A DNA stretch of 64,000 nucleotides. It comes from Triticum aestivum. Its lineage: Eukaryota > Streptophyta > Magnoliopsida > Poales > Poaceae. The stretch lies in contig NC_057809.1 of the NCBI RefSeq assembly GCF_018294505.1, positions 503,748,506 through 503,812,505 of the forward strand, given 5' to 3'. Positions 46,285 to 57,666 of this stretch are shown here, one piece after another. Position 1 is the stretch's first letter. Each line of letters starts with the position of its first letter. The translations under genes and the position numbers were made by a program. Below the pieces are notes generated by a model. That model saw nothing but the letters and a program-made list of their open reading frames with translations, had not been told where the DNA came from and searched no databases.

Positions 46285-48575
46285 CTAAACTTTAGGGGCT
46301 GTTTTAGCGTCTGCCTGTGTGTCTGCCTGCTTGGGGTCTTTCTTATCCTTTTGACTCCTACTTAGCTTGATGAACTCAAGACACTGTCGAATGATTGTCA
46401 GCACGGTGAAATCTGTCCCAAAGTCATTCTTGATGACAGGGGGGTGGAGGAGGTTGGAGCCACTGTTGCTCCAGGTGTAGTTCTCGATGAAGTATACACA
46501 ATCCGTCCTTGCCCTGAAGGAAACCTCTCTTAGAAGCTCTTCAGCTTGCCTTACTGAACTCACGGACTTCTTAAAAGTCAATGCAATAATCAAATTAAGC
46601 CCTGTAAACAGATGTTAAGTAACAATTAGTCTAAGCCTCGCTAACATATGAAATGAATAGTTATGTATGTTGTTTGTAACATCCAGCCTAATTGATAACT
46701 TGGATTGTCATCACCCTTAACTCCAAACACATCTAACTAGGACGTATACATATAGGATACTAGAAGGATTGGGTGTGCTTCGCTGCGCCGCTTGTGTTGT
46801 TCGGATATCACAAAGATAAAAGTTGGTTTGGCGCGTGGGGAAGATGATTAAGTGTTTTTTTTACAATGCGGTGTTTTAGTGGGCTTTCTTGGTGGTGTGA
46901 TTCTGTGTTATCCACTAATCGACCAATACTTAGGTGGGTAAGTTTCTTGCCTTGGTGGCTGCATGTACTATATTAGTGCTACAATGTCACATGTTGATGC
47001 TTTTTTTAGATGGTGAGAGGGTGCACATGACTGATGTGTTTTTACAGGCTGGTTGTTACCGATTAATTTGAGAAACCGTCGAAAAATAGTGAATCAAATA
47101 AAAAATTAAATACCTCAACTGAATGAGAGCTCGTCGAGAAATAGTTGACCAGGTCAAAATCATGAACCAAATCCAAAATTGAACACCTCAATTGAATGGG
47201 AGAGCTCCAAAATTAAGGAGCATAGTGAATTAAATACTCCCTCCGTTCCATAATTATTGATGTGCCAGGACACTAATATGGAACGAATGAAGTAGCATAT
47301 ATCAGAGCATCCATGTGATTTATTAGTACAAAGCTTATCATCAAATAGTCAATCTTTTGATCACCAATAAAGGCTGCATCTCAAACCACCATGATTCATA
47401 CATGCAAATGCAAGCAAAAGTGAGCATTCCAAATCATTGCAAATCCCTGATCTAAGAATATAACACAAGGAAAACAATAATAAGCTATTTAGTATATGTT
47501 GTTTGTAACATCCAACCGATTAGAAGGGATCATCACCTACACTTAACTCCATATAAATCTCCTTTTGAGAGCTCCACATAAATCTTACTGAAACGAACGG
47601 CACATGACTGGTCTGGCAAGTTTCTTGTATCAGACATATGATGGAAAGTGTTTCCCATAAATCTTACTGAGGAAGTGAGAAGTAGACCATAACATTTAGC
47701 AGAGAATCCATGTTGATTCATTTGGCGGTTACAGAAGTGATTCTAGATCACAGCTCTTGTTAATCCGCAAGATATACTCGATTGATCCGTGGATTGAATG
47801 GTTGGGCCGCAATTGCAAGCAGGGAATTCCCCATTCGTGCCCTCACGGGCTCAAGGGCCAATATATATAAACAGTACGACAAACCAGTCACGCGAATTCT
47901 CTCCGTCTCCAAAAAAATACGCGAAAAGTTCTAGAACCTTCTAGAAACCAACTGACCTTTCGCCCTCGCGGCCGCAGAGATCTCCGGCAGGCGCTTGATG
48001 GCGGCATTCCGCTCCTTGGCGGGCGCGTCGCATCGCAGCACCAGCACCACGCACTCCGGGTTCCCGCTGCTGATCGCGTCGTCGATTGCATCCCTCGTCA
48101 GCCTCGCGGCGTCAGGGAGCGGCGGCGCATCCAGCAGCTCCACCACCGCCTCCTCCGCCCCCATTTCCCCGTCCGCGCCGGAGACCACCGCCTTCACCTT
48201 CAGCCGCTTCCTCGTGCTGTCGGACCCGCCGCCCGGCGGCGACGCCTCCGCGCGCAGCAGCAGCGGGCCCACCTCGCCGGCGAGCGCGCGGCACGCCGTG
48301 TTCACGAGCGAGCTCTTCCCGTGGGCCCGGAACCCCGTGATCAGGATGGACGGCGGCGGCGCGTCCTCGTCCCCCTGCTCGTCGCCGCCGCCGTCGGCGC
48401 TGTCGCCGTCCTCGTTGCTGGAGACGAGGGCGGCGACGGCCTCGCGGATGTCCCGGCGGAGGGAGGAGACCGCGTCATCCCGCAGCAGGCGCGCCGCCGC
48501 GACGATCGCCAATGCGCCGGCGGCCGCCGCGGCGGCGATCTTCAGGAGGAGGGGCAGCTGCCGTGACGCGGGCAT
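46285..48575 (-). CDS. membrane-anchored P-loop GTPase-like protein, two exons
   Basis: Exon 1 48575-47957 and exon 2 46601-46285 on the minus strand; intron 47956-46602 with GTCAGT donor and GTTTACAG acceptor; 311 codons. Start MPASRQLPLLLKIAAAAAAG: residues ~8-30 are a hydrophobic Ala-rich segment, likely a membrane anchor. Walker A is 'GFRAHGKSS' (~residue 80), a G3-like site is 'VELLDAPPLP', and 'VVLVLRCDA' is a buried strand. Across the splice the frame runs 'SAAARAK-G-LNLIIALTFKKSV', placing a G4-like strand with degenerate NKxD. The tail is lysine-rich and hydrophilic. The frame stays open upstream to 48938, but that part is low-quality and the MPASR start precedes the first conserved segment. 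Function is unknown; plant P-loop proteins of this kind are uncharacterised. Very GC-rich exon 1. Confidence 0.8.
47077..47217. repeat. imperfect tandem duplication in the P-loop gene intron
   Basis: Two units of ~70-75 bp each with GTCGANAAATAGT, then AATCAAAT/AACCAAATC, AAAATTNAA, and CACCTCAATTGAATG-type ends. No coding role. Confidence 0.55.
47237..47292. mobile_element. short degenerate Stowaway-type MITE
   Basis: CTCCCTCCGTTCCATAATTA at the left and TATGGAACGAATGAAG at the right, flanked by TA (47235-47236, 47293-47294). 56 bp; probably internally deleted. Confidence 0.6.
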
Positions 48576-48938
48576 TCGGGAGGGGGAGGCGGCGGCGGGG
48601 CGCCTCTTCGTGGAAAGAGATTTTGCGAGCGGCTGTATCGGGAAGGGCGCATCGGGTGTTACGACGGTTTGTGATAGATTCGGTATTCCGTAAACGGCAC
48701 AAGGCGTGGTTTTGGGGGAAGGTTTGGGAGAATAAAGCTCTATCTTCCGATGAAGCATTCGACCTGCAAGACGAGCACGACTAGAATATGGGCACGAGCT
48801 GCTGTCCTCTCTTTCTTTGCCTATATGGGATTTCACGAGGGTCATGTCTGATTTGTCCCAAATTGTGAGACATGGTTTACCTTCCAAGAGTGCTTTCGTG
48901 AGTCTCTTCCCTCTTCCTCCCTCCCCCAATCCATCCAT

Positions 48939-49550
48939 CTTTTCTTTTTCGAAAGATGTTTTTATAAAAGTTCATCAACAGTGCAAAGCATCTCAAACAT
49001 AATAAAAATCACATCAAAGTTTTGAGACCATCAGATGACCATTACCGCTCTCAGAATACGCCGATGTCGCCGCTCTCCTACCGCATGACAGTCAGAAAGT
49101 CTTCGTGCACGTGCCACTAAGGACAGTGTCCTGGAGCCGCAATCGTCGTCGTTGAACCCTTTACTAAATTTTAACCACCTAACACCAAATCTCAGCACAT
49201 GACAAGAAAGCCTAATCTCACCTTCCCAAGGAGATGACAGGAATCTACACCGGAGCTCGGTCGACTACGTCCAAATGGACAAACTCGGGGAGAATTGAAG
49301 CCCAGAAGACAAACTCGAAGAAGAAGCGAAGCCATCCGCCTACGCGCTGATGCGAGAACTGAAAAACTCTAACCTAAACTACTAACCAGAATGGAGGCAC
49401 TAGGATTCTCCTCCCCGCCACTCGCCGTCGAGCGGCAAGAAGAGAGGAGGCGAATCCACAGGCTCTCTAGTGAAATCTAAGGAAAAGTTTGCCTTAGCCG
49501 TCTAAGAATAGGGAAGAAAACGAGAGGAAATCTATACGACACAACATATA
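48939..49550. other. unassigned spacer between P-loop gene and CACTA element
   Basis: Upstream side of the minus-strand gene, so it may contain its promoter; a TTTATAAAAG at 48961 could be a TATA-like site on the minus strand (CTTTTATAAA), but it is ~390 bp from the start codon. 49000-49540 has no frame or inverted repeat that I can assign. Confidence 0.35.
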
Positions 49551-49589
49551 CACTAGTAGAAAACAGGGCTTTGGTCTAGGCCTGGCCAG

Positions 49590-49845
49590 CCCATTTGTCC
49601 CGGTTTAGTCACGAACCGGGACCCATGGGGGCATCCGTCCCGGTTCGTAAGCCCAGGGGGCCGGCTGGGCCTCGTTGGGCATTGGTCCCGGTTCATGTGT
49701 CCCCTTTGGTCCAGGTTCCAGACATGAACCGGGACCAATGGGCCTCGCTCCTGGCCCACATCCCATTGGTCCCGGTTCGTGGCTGGAATCAGGACCAAAG
49801 GGGCCTTTGGTCCCGGTTCCAGCCACGAACCGGGACCAATGAGGT
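49590..49845. repeat. CACTA sub-terminal inverted and direct repeats
   Basis: The unit GGTCCCGGTT and its complement AACCGGGACC occur about ten times; TTTGGTCCCGGTTCCAGCCA and its near complement TGGCTGGAATCAGGACCAAA form an imperfect palindrome at 49768-49841. Such arrays bind transposase in CACTA elements. Confidence 0.8.
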
Positions 49846-50258
49846 GCCTATATATACCCCCCTCGCCCGCGAGTAGAGCACTCCACTGCTCCGTTTTTTC
49901 TGGCCGGTGAGGGGAGGGTTTTGTGGTGCTCTAGCTCACCTCCTATACACATGAGGTGTTCGATGAAATGCCCGAGCCACACTACTTAAGCTTTCTCCTC
50001 TCCAAGCTCGACCTCCAGGCTTCATTTTTCTTAAGATTTGTCTAGGTTTAGCGGTTCGTCATGTCCCGTCCCCGTCTTCACCGCCGTCAATCACTCGCGT
50101 CGATCTCGTCGCCGGCACCACCGTGGTGAGCCTATTGTTCTTATCTTCTTTCTAAAAGAAAAACATTCTTACTTGTATGATTTAGATCAATTGTTACCTT
50201 GGTTGTGATTATGATCGCATTTTCTTACTTTTATTATTGTTTGTTATTATATACTGCG

Positions 50259-50705
50259 ATGGTTTTGGTATCCGTCTCCGTCGGCCCTCGTCCTGTATAT
50301 GATTCAGATGTGGTATATATTATCTTTTATAACTATTTGGTTCATTTATTGTTTATGACAATTATGCCGACCAACGTGACATATTTTTTTTTTATTTAGG
50401 AGGTACGTGAACCGGAAATTCCAACCAACCCTATTGTCGAGAGGTTAAATTTAGTTGAAGAAGAAAACAATTACTTGAGGGAAAAAATTAAAAAAATCGA
50501 GAAGGAGAAGATGATATTGGAGTTGCATGTTGCGGATGTTGTCGATGATCACAAGATCAAGATGGATGCAATGCGCTTGAAGATTAGAAAGATTAGAAAA
50601 TATGTCATTCATACCGAGGCTTGGTATCATTATGCCGTTGGATCAATTGTTACCTTGGTTGCGATTATGATCGCATTTGTTGTTGCATTGAAATGTTTTA
50701 CATAG
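50259..50705 (+). CDS. CACTA-encoded small coiled-coil membrane protein
   Basis: Exon 50259-50309 (MVLVSVSVGPRPVYDSD) and exon 50400-50705 (from EVREPEIPTNP); 118 codons with GT/AG joint. The protein has a coiled coil with repeated K/E/I residues (~residues 30-80, 'EEENNYLREKIKKIEKEKMI') and one C-terminal membrane segment 'YAVGSIVTLVAIMIAFVVAL'. Similar small proteins accompany this transposon class in Triticeae; role unknown. A further upstream exon at 50061-50125 (MSRPRLHRRQSLASISS) is possible but its splice partner is unclear. Confidence 0.6.
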
Positions 50706-50880
50706 TTTCAATGTATGGTTTAATTAGATGCTCTGGAGAGCTATATGTTGTTCAATTAGAACTATGTATGTACTTTGGTTTTAATGTGATGATGAACTTC
50801 TATTAATTTGGCCACTTATCTATTCATGATGTTTTGTAATGGGTTTTGACACACTTAATTATATATAATGCACGCAGATG

Positions 50881-51284
50881 AACCGGCAATGGACGTACGG
50901 TGATAGACACACCTCCGAGTACATTAAGGGCGTGCATAATTTTCTCGAAGTGGCTGAGGCAAACAAGCAGAATGGTTTTATGTGTTGTCCATGCCCTATA
51001 TGTGGGAATACAAAGTCTTACTCTGACCGAAAAATCCTTCACAGCCACCAGCTTTATAAAGGTTTCATGCCACACTATAATGTTTGGACCAAGCACGGAG
51101 AAATAGGGGTTATGATGGAAGACAACAAAGAAGAAGAGGATGATGACAACTATGTGCCCCCTGAATACGGTGATGCTGCAACGGGGGAAGCTTAAGATCA
51201 AGAGGAACAAGACAATGTGCCCGGTGATGATCTCCTCCGGGCCATTGTTGATGCAAAGAGACAGTGCGAAAGTGAAAAGGAGAA
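50881..51284 (+). pseudogene. CACTA transposase N-terminus (transposase-associated domain), interrupted
   Basis: ATG at 50881 follows an acceptor-like CACGCAG. The protein has 'MNRQWTYGDRHTSEYIKGV', then 'GFMCCPCPICGNTKSYSDRK' and 'HSHQLYKGFMPHYNVWTKHG', the Cys/His pattern at the N-terminus of TNP2-type transposases. A TAA at 51193-51195 stops it; the frame continues to 51284 ('DDLLRAIVDAKRQCESEK'), where the gypsy LTR starts. The catalytic part is not in the window. Confidence 0.85.
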
Positions 51285-51757
51285 TGAGGGAGTCCTAGAC
51301 TAGGGGGTCTCCGGATAGCCGGACTATATCCTTTGGCCGGACTGTTGGACTATGAAGATACAAGATTGAAGACTTCGTCCCGTGTCCGGATGAGACTCTA
51401 CTTGGCGCGGAAGGCAAGCTAGGCAATACGGATATGTATATCTCCTCCCTTGTAACCGACCTTGTGTAACCCTAGCCCCCTCCGGTGTCTATATAAACCG
51501 GAGGGTTTTAGTCCGTAGGACAACATACAATCATACCATAGGCTAGCTTCTAGGGTTTAGCCTCTCCGATCTCGTGGTAGATCTACTCTTGTACTACCCA
51601 TATCATCAATATTAATCAAGCAGGACGTAGGGTTTTACCTCCATCGAGAGGGCCCGAACCTGGGTAAAACTTCGTGTCCCTTGCCTCCTGTTACCATCCA
51701 GCCTAGACGCACAGTTCGGGACCCCCTACCCGAGATCCGCCGGTTTTTACACCGACA
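51285..51757 (+). repeat. 5' LTR of gypsy element A
   Basis: 473 bp. TATA box GTCTATATAAACCGG at about 51486-51500, the promoter of the element. Relative to the second LTR (60058-60509) it has 21 extra bases between two ACCT copies (around 51640-51664) and roughly 30 substitutions by eye. Confidence 0.9.
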
Positions 51758-54129
51758 TTGGTGCTTTCATTGAGAGTTCCACTGTGTCGTCACCATAAGG
51801 CTCGATGGCTCCTTCGATGATGCGGTCCAGGGTGATGTTTTCCTCCCCGGTCAGATCCTTGTATTCGGCGACTCCGCACTGCGGGCCAATTCGCTTGGCC
51901 ATCTGGAGCAGATCGAGAGCTACGCCCCTGGCCATCAGGTCAGATTCGGAAACTTGAACTACACTGCGGACATCCGCGAAGACTTGATCTTCGACGGATT
52001 CGAGCTTGTGTCAGGTGCGCCGCACAATCACGACGAGCATGACATAACTCTATCATCGGACAGTGTTCGGAAGATCGCATCTGCAACTACTCCGCCGTTA
52101 ATCCAGAGCAAATCGCGCCATCCGAGAGCAGAGGGATAGACCCCGCCACAAAGGCCGCGCTCTCAGCGGCGATAGAGCCGGATGCTGACTTTACCCCTTA
52201 CGAGAGCCGTGCCACCGAACCATTGGATTCATCTCCGGCCACGGACTCTGAGCCGCTTACATCCGTGCCCGTCGAACCCGACTGGGCGCTGATCATGGAG
52301 TTAACCTCCGCAAATATCTTTCAGTACTCGTCCTTCAGCGATCTGCTAAATACATTAAGGTCTCTCTCCCTGTCAGGAGAACCTTGGCTGAACTATGTCC
52401 GGCTAGAATGGGATGCGGACGACGAAGAAATTTGCTGCCCACCCACCACCCACTTGGTAGCCACTGTCGACGACTTAACCGACATGCTCAACTTCGACTC
52501 CGAAGACATCGACGATATGGACGATGATGCAGGAGACGAACAGGAACCACCGCCCACAGGGCGCCGGACAACCACTACATTACATGGCATATACATGGTG
52601 GATACACCCAAAGAGGGCAATGTCGAAGAGACAACGGAGGATGCCCCCTCCAAGCAACCCAAGCGTCGACGTCAGCGGCCCCGCTCTAAGTCCCGCCATA
52701 GCAGTAACAGCACAAGAGGAAACAATAGTCCAGTCGATTCTAGAAGAAACGACGACTGCACCACCCCGGTGGCAGAGCACGATCAAGATGCAAACGACGA
52801 ACATAGTACAGATCCGGCGTTCGAACACGGGATGCCAAGGATAAACCTCATCAAACCCCGTCTGGGGAGGAAAACAGTCCGGACGAAGCGAGGAGCCTGA
52901 AGAAAAAGAAGCAAAGGCTTAAGGCCGCACAAGATACGCTCAACAGTAGGTGGAACAAAGTGCTCGACAAGGAAACAAAGTATGGTGGAAGTTACCACAC
53001 AAATAGCTATCCAAAGCGCAAGCTATTACCGGAATTCGATGATGAGGCCTTAGAGCCCACACAGCCGAACAATGATACGGCCAACCGGCCGGATCCACCA
53101 CCTTGTGAACGCGATAGAGCGGCTAACAAAGTCGCGCATAAGTCAACACATGATCTACGTGAGAACTTGTGCCAAAAATCCGGCGCGACCAGATCCATCT
53201 ATGGATCTAGGAAGCGCGCTCCGGTACAAAACCAAAACCGAATACTACAACCGTCCGAACACCATGGCACATCCCAATACAGGGGTGCCGCACACCCCTT
53301 ATGTTTCACTGATGAGGTGCCGGATGACGGATTCCCAGAAGGATTCAAACTGGTGAACATAGAGGCGTACGACGGGACCACAGACCCTGGAGTCTGGATC
53401 GAGGACTTTATCCTCCATATTCATATGGCTCGTGGAGACGATCTCCATGCTATTAAATACTTGCCCCTCAAGCTTAAAGGGCCAGCTCGGCACTGGCTGA
53501 AAAGCCTCCCCGAAAACTCAATTGGAAGTTGGGAGGAGCTCGAGGACGCTTTTCGGGCTAATTTTCAAGGGACTTATGTCCGACCTCCGTATGCAAACGA
53601 TTTAAGTCATATAATCCAACAGTCCGGAGAGTCCGCCCGAAAGCTTTGGAACAAGTTCCTCACCAAGGAGAACCAAATCATCGACTGTCCGGACGCCGAA
53701 GCCTTAGCAGCTTTTAAACACAGCGTCCGAGACAAATGGCTCGCCAGACACCTCGGCCAAGAAAAACCGAGAATAATGGTAGCCCTAACAAGCCTCATGA
53801 CCCGCTTTTGTGCGGGCGAGGACAACTGGTTGGCCCGTAGCAGCACCAGTGACCCAAGCACATCCGAAGTCAGGGATGACAATGGTAAACCACGACGCAA
53901 CAAAAACAAGCATCGAAATAAAGAAGGTAGCCCAGATAACATGGCGGTAAACGCCGGATTCAGGGGTTCTCGACCAGGTCAGCGGAAAAAGCCTTTCAAA
54001 GGCAGCAAAGAAGGACAATCTGGCCTAAACAAAATTCTTGCAAGCTCTATCAGATTCACGGCACCCCCGACAAACCTACAAATCATACCCACAGAGAATG
54101 TTGGGTCTTCAAGCAAGCGGGTAAGCTAA
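51758..54129 (+). pseudogene. gypsy gag, element A
   Basis: N-terminal part is broken (51954-52139 with 'DLIFDGFELVSG'). 52223-52900 is an acidic region ('DDLTDMLNFDSEDIDDMDDD') followed by a basic one. 52960-54129 in another frame carries the gag core: 'FKLVNIEAYDGTTDPGVWI', 'HMARGDDLHAIKYLPL', 'ARHWLKSLPENSIGSWEELE' and 'FRANFQGTY' (retrotransposon gag family). A zinc-finger-like 'C..H...H..C' lies just beyond at ~54045-54110 in another frame. At least two frameshifts prevent a full product. The twin at 60536-62784 is similar. Confidence 0.85.
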
Positions 54130-54236
54130 ATGCCGAACACAAAGGGGAAGAGACACCAAGCGAAGACGAGGATGAACCTCACCAGCAAAGCACCGGAGGA
54201 CAGAAAAAGTTCCCACCAGAAGTTAAAACGGTAAAC

Positions 54237-54725
54237 GTGATCCATGTGACGAAGAGGAGAAGCAAGCATGCACTCCGAGACACACGCGCGATAGAGCCCG
54301 TCACCCCTAGGTTCAACCCCTGGTTGGCCTGCCCGATCACTTTTGATCGTAGGGATCACGCGACAAATATCCGACATGAAGGACTGGCGGCCTTGGTGTT
54401 AGACCCAATAATAAATGGATACCATTTCACACGAGTCCTCATGGACGGCGGCAGTGATCTAAATCTGATATATCAGGACACAGTCCGCAAAATGGGGATA
54501 GATCCGACACAAATAAGCCACAGTAATACTACCTTCAAGGGAGTAATACCAGGCCAAGAGGCCCGATGTACGGGCTCTCTACTACTAGAGGTGGTATTCG
54601 GTTCTCCCGATAACTTCCGAAGCGAAAGGTTAACTTTCCACGTCGCTCCATTCCGAAGTGGTTATCAAGCACTACTCGGAAGAACGGCTTTCGCTCATTT
54701 TAACGCAATACCGCATTATGCTTAA
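54237..54725 (+). pseudogene. gypsy aspartic protease fragment, element A
   Basis: Reads 'ALVLDPIINGYHFTRVLMDG' then 'GSDLNLIYQDTVRKMGID', with the active-site 'DGGSDLN' typical of this gypsy group, and 'FRSGYQALLGRTAFAHFNAI'. It stops at TAA 54723-54725, soon after which RT should begin; only a few broken residues ('LKMPSPRGIITVSGN') remain before similarity is lost near 54830. The RT-integrase region was evidently deleted. Confidence 0.82.
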
Positions 54726-56102
54726 CTCAAGCTCAAGATGCCCAGTCCACGTGGCATCATCACAGTTAGCGGAAATACCGAACATTTTTTACGTACGGAA
54801 GATGATACGGCGGCTCTAACAGCCGCGAACTAGACGACCTCACCAACCAGAAAAAATGGCAGGTCGTCAAGACCATGGACATGGTTAGACGAGTCCGGCG
54901 TTCCATTACATATACATGAGATCGGTTTGATGATCAAACCCTCCTACACGATACCAGGGGCTTCCCACGAGTAATCAGGGCCAGCCCGGCTCAACTTGAC
55001 TTCTCTTGAATTTGGATAGTTCATTGATAATAACCAATTCTTCTTTTTTTTGGCACGACAACTTTCACCTAAGTTCTTACCTTTTATAGATGACAATCGT
55101 GCTACACCCGTCCAGGACATGGCACAATGGAGACACAGGCGCAGACGTGCAACAGGGATCCGCCCAAAGGTTTCTTTTTAGATTAAGACCCTGCGTAAAC
55201 CTTTTTACTGTATCTTGTTGCTCACATCCTCCGGATACTTCACACAACCGAGAAGGATGCTGACGTTATTGGCATGTGGCCACGTCAGGATATTGCACGT
55301 ACCTGGCACATGGGGTTTATTATTAAGGGCATTGCTCAGCCCGGTATATATGATAAAGACCGAACACCTTAGGGAGTGTTCGGCGTCGCGAGTTTGGCCC
55401 TATATGCATCAGCTCCGAATCATGTCTTTGGTCAAATGTTGGGTTTGCCCGGCTCCCACGTTTTGGTACCTTACGTTCCGTTATATCGGCTAAGGTAGCA
55501 CTGGGAGAACTACTGTGATTGTGCCCTGGTTCATGCGGATGAGCACCTCAGTAGAGAAAGCCGAAAACTGACTGTCATGATATAGCGAGAGACTGGTCAA
55601 CCACGCGATGACTCAGCGGAATCTTCAGGATTCCTCCATATTAAAAAAGGGCCGTTTTCCGATCACGTACGTACGCGCCCCGTATTCGGACAAGCGCAGA
55701 AGTACCAGGGGCTATATAGTAGCCCCACCGTCAAACTCCTATGGCTAAGTGAAAGTGTTAAAGCAATATAGTCTAATTGCCTCGTTCGCTGCGCTACCAC
55801 CTCCTTAATGGACCAAGACGTTGGATCAAGTGTGGATATGCGCTTTCTGCGAACACCCCCGCATTATATGCGTGGGGGCGGAAGCCGACGACTGCAAACT
55901 TTCAGGTTATATACATGTATACATAAACAGCCGCACAGGAGGCATCATAGTACTTTCGGGCAAAAGTATAAATACAACCTTGATAATTCAATAAAACATT
56001 GTTTTTACAATGGGAATACATGTCACTAGAACATAATATTCTTCGAGCACTGAGCCTCTGTCGAACGAGCGCCTTCAAAAACTTCTTCAAAGTAGTGCTC
56101 GG
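54726..56102 (+). other. gypsy element A pol scar and 3' untranslated tail
   Basis: 54726-54830 is the last trace of pol. 54830-55800 is non-coding tail; 55440-55580 resembles the tail after the gypsy integrase at 11390-11560. 55800-56095 reaches the solo LTR. No gene supported; short frames (55215-55493, 55808-56029) show no domain. Confidence 0.5.
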
Positions 56103-57661
56103 TGCTACGTCTTGAGCTTGCGTTGGTTTTCCCCGAAAAGGAAGGGATGATGCAGCAGAGTAGCGTAAGTATTTCCCTCAGTTTTTGAGAACCAAGGCAT
56201 CAATCCAGTAGGAGGCCACACTCAAGTCCCTCATACCCGCACAAAGCGATAGCTACTCGCAACCAACGCGATTAGGGGTTGTCAAACCCTTCACGGTCTC
56301 TTACGAGAGTGAGATCTGATAGATATAATATTTTTGGTATAAAGATGCAAAGTAAAAAGTAAAAGCAAAGTAAAAAGCAAAGCAAGATTAAAGTGATGGA
56401 GATTGATATGATGAGAATAGACCCGGGGGCCATAGGTTTCACTAGTGGCTTCTCTCGAGAGCATAAGTATTCTACGGTGGGTGAACAAATTACTGTTGAG
56501 CAATTGACAGAATTGAGCATAGTTATGAGAATATCTAGGCATGATCATGTATATAGGCATCATGTCCGTGACAAGTAGATCGAAACGATTCTGCATCTAC
56601 TACTATTACTCCACTCATCGACCGCTATCCAGCATGCATCTAGAGTATTAAGTTAAAAACAGAGTAACGCCTTAAGTAAGATGACATGATGTAGAGAGAT
56701 AAATTCATGCAATATGAAATAAACCCCATCTTGTTATCCTTGATGGCAACGATACAATACGTGCCTTGCTGCCCCTTCTGTCACTGGGTAAGGACATTGC
56801 AAGATCGAACCCAAAGCTAAGCACTTTTCCCATGGCAAGAACTACCAATCTAGTTGTCCAAACCAAACGGATAATTTGAAGAGACTTGCAAAGATAACCA
56901 ATCATACATAAAAGAATTCAGAGAAGATTCAAATATTATTCATAGACAGACTTGATCATAAACCCACAATTCATCGGTCTCAACAAACACACCGCAAAAA
57001 GAAGATTACATCGAATAGATCTCCACAAGAGAGGGGGAGAACTTTGTATTGAGATTCAAAGAGAGAGAAGAAGCCATCTAGCTACTAACTATGGACCCGA
57101 AGGTCTGAGGTAAACTACTCACACTTCATCGAAGAGGCTATGATGATGTAGAAGCCCTCCGTGATGACGGCCCTCTTCTGGCGGAGCTCCGAAACAGGCC
57201 CCAAGATGGGATCTCATGGATATAGAAAGTTGCGGCGGTGGAATTAGGTTTTTGGCTCCTGTTCTGATCGTTTGGGGGTACGTGTGTATATATAGGAGGA
57301 AGAAGTACGCCGGAGGAGCAATGAGGGGCCCACGAGGCAGGGGGTGCGCCCTAGGGAGGGGGGCGCCCCCACCCTCGTGACCGCCTCTTTTGTTCCTTGG
57401 AGCAGGGTCCAAGTCTCCTGGATCACGTTCAGTGAGAAAATCACGTTCCCGAAGATTCTATTCCGTTTGGACTCCGTTTGATATTCCGTTTCTTCGAAAC
57501 ACTGAAATAGGAAAAAAACAGCAATTCTGGGCTAGGCCTCCGGTTAATAGGTTAGTCCCAAAAATAATATAGAAGTGGAAAATAAAGCCCAATATAGTCC
57601 AAAACAGTAGATAATATAGCATGGAGCAATAAAAAATTATAGATACGTTGGAGACGTATCA
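56103..57661 (-). repeat. solo LTR of a second gypsy-type family inside element A
   Basis: 1559 bp from TGCTACGTCTTGAGCTTGCG to ...TTGGAGACGTATCA. Flanked on both sides by CTCGG (56098-56102 and 57662-57666), a perfect 5 bp target duplication. The reverse complement begins TGATACGTCTCCAACGTATC, a very common Triticeae LTR start. No internal sequence is left, so the element was reduced by LTR-LTR recombination. Confidence 0.9.
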
Positions 57662-57666
57662 CTCGG

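Larger units (their letters stand above)
46661..47575. repeat. pair of related ~85-bp segments in the P-loop gene intron
   Basis: 'TATGTTGTTTGTAACATCCA' at ~46667 and at ~47499 are each followed by GATTG/GAAGGG, ATCATCACC and CTTAACTCCA. The two copies are ~830 bp apart in the same orientation and ~75-80% identical. The first lies close to the exon 2 splice acceptor. Confidence 0.6.
49551..51284 (+). mobile_element. CACTA transposon, 5' part, truncated by gypsy insertion
   Basis: Begins CACTAGTAGAAAACAGGGC at 49551, the conserved CACTA terminus, followed by sub-terminal repeats, a promoter-like TATATATA at ~49849, a small coiled-coil/membrane ORF and the N-terminus of the TNP2-type transposase. 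It is interrupted at 51284 by a gypsy LTR. The 3' end is not in the window and presumably lies beyond the gypsy block. Confidence 0.88.

Noticed and set aside
47995..48784. Plus-strand frames of up to 232 codons opposite the P-loop exon
   Set aside because: Low-complexity Ser/Ala/Pro translation of the antisense strand of a GC-rich exon; the minus strand has the P-loop and splicing evidence.
48576..48938. N-terminal extension of the P-loop protein to 48938
   Set aside because: The sequence upstream of MPASR lacks any recognisable feature, and the hydrophobic anchor normally stands near the N-terminus; likely 5' UTR.
49768..49841. Palindrome read as a possible microRNA precursor
   Set aside because: It is part of the CACTA sub-terminal repeat array, which explains the pairing.
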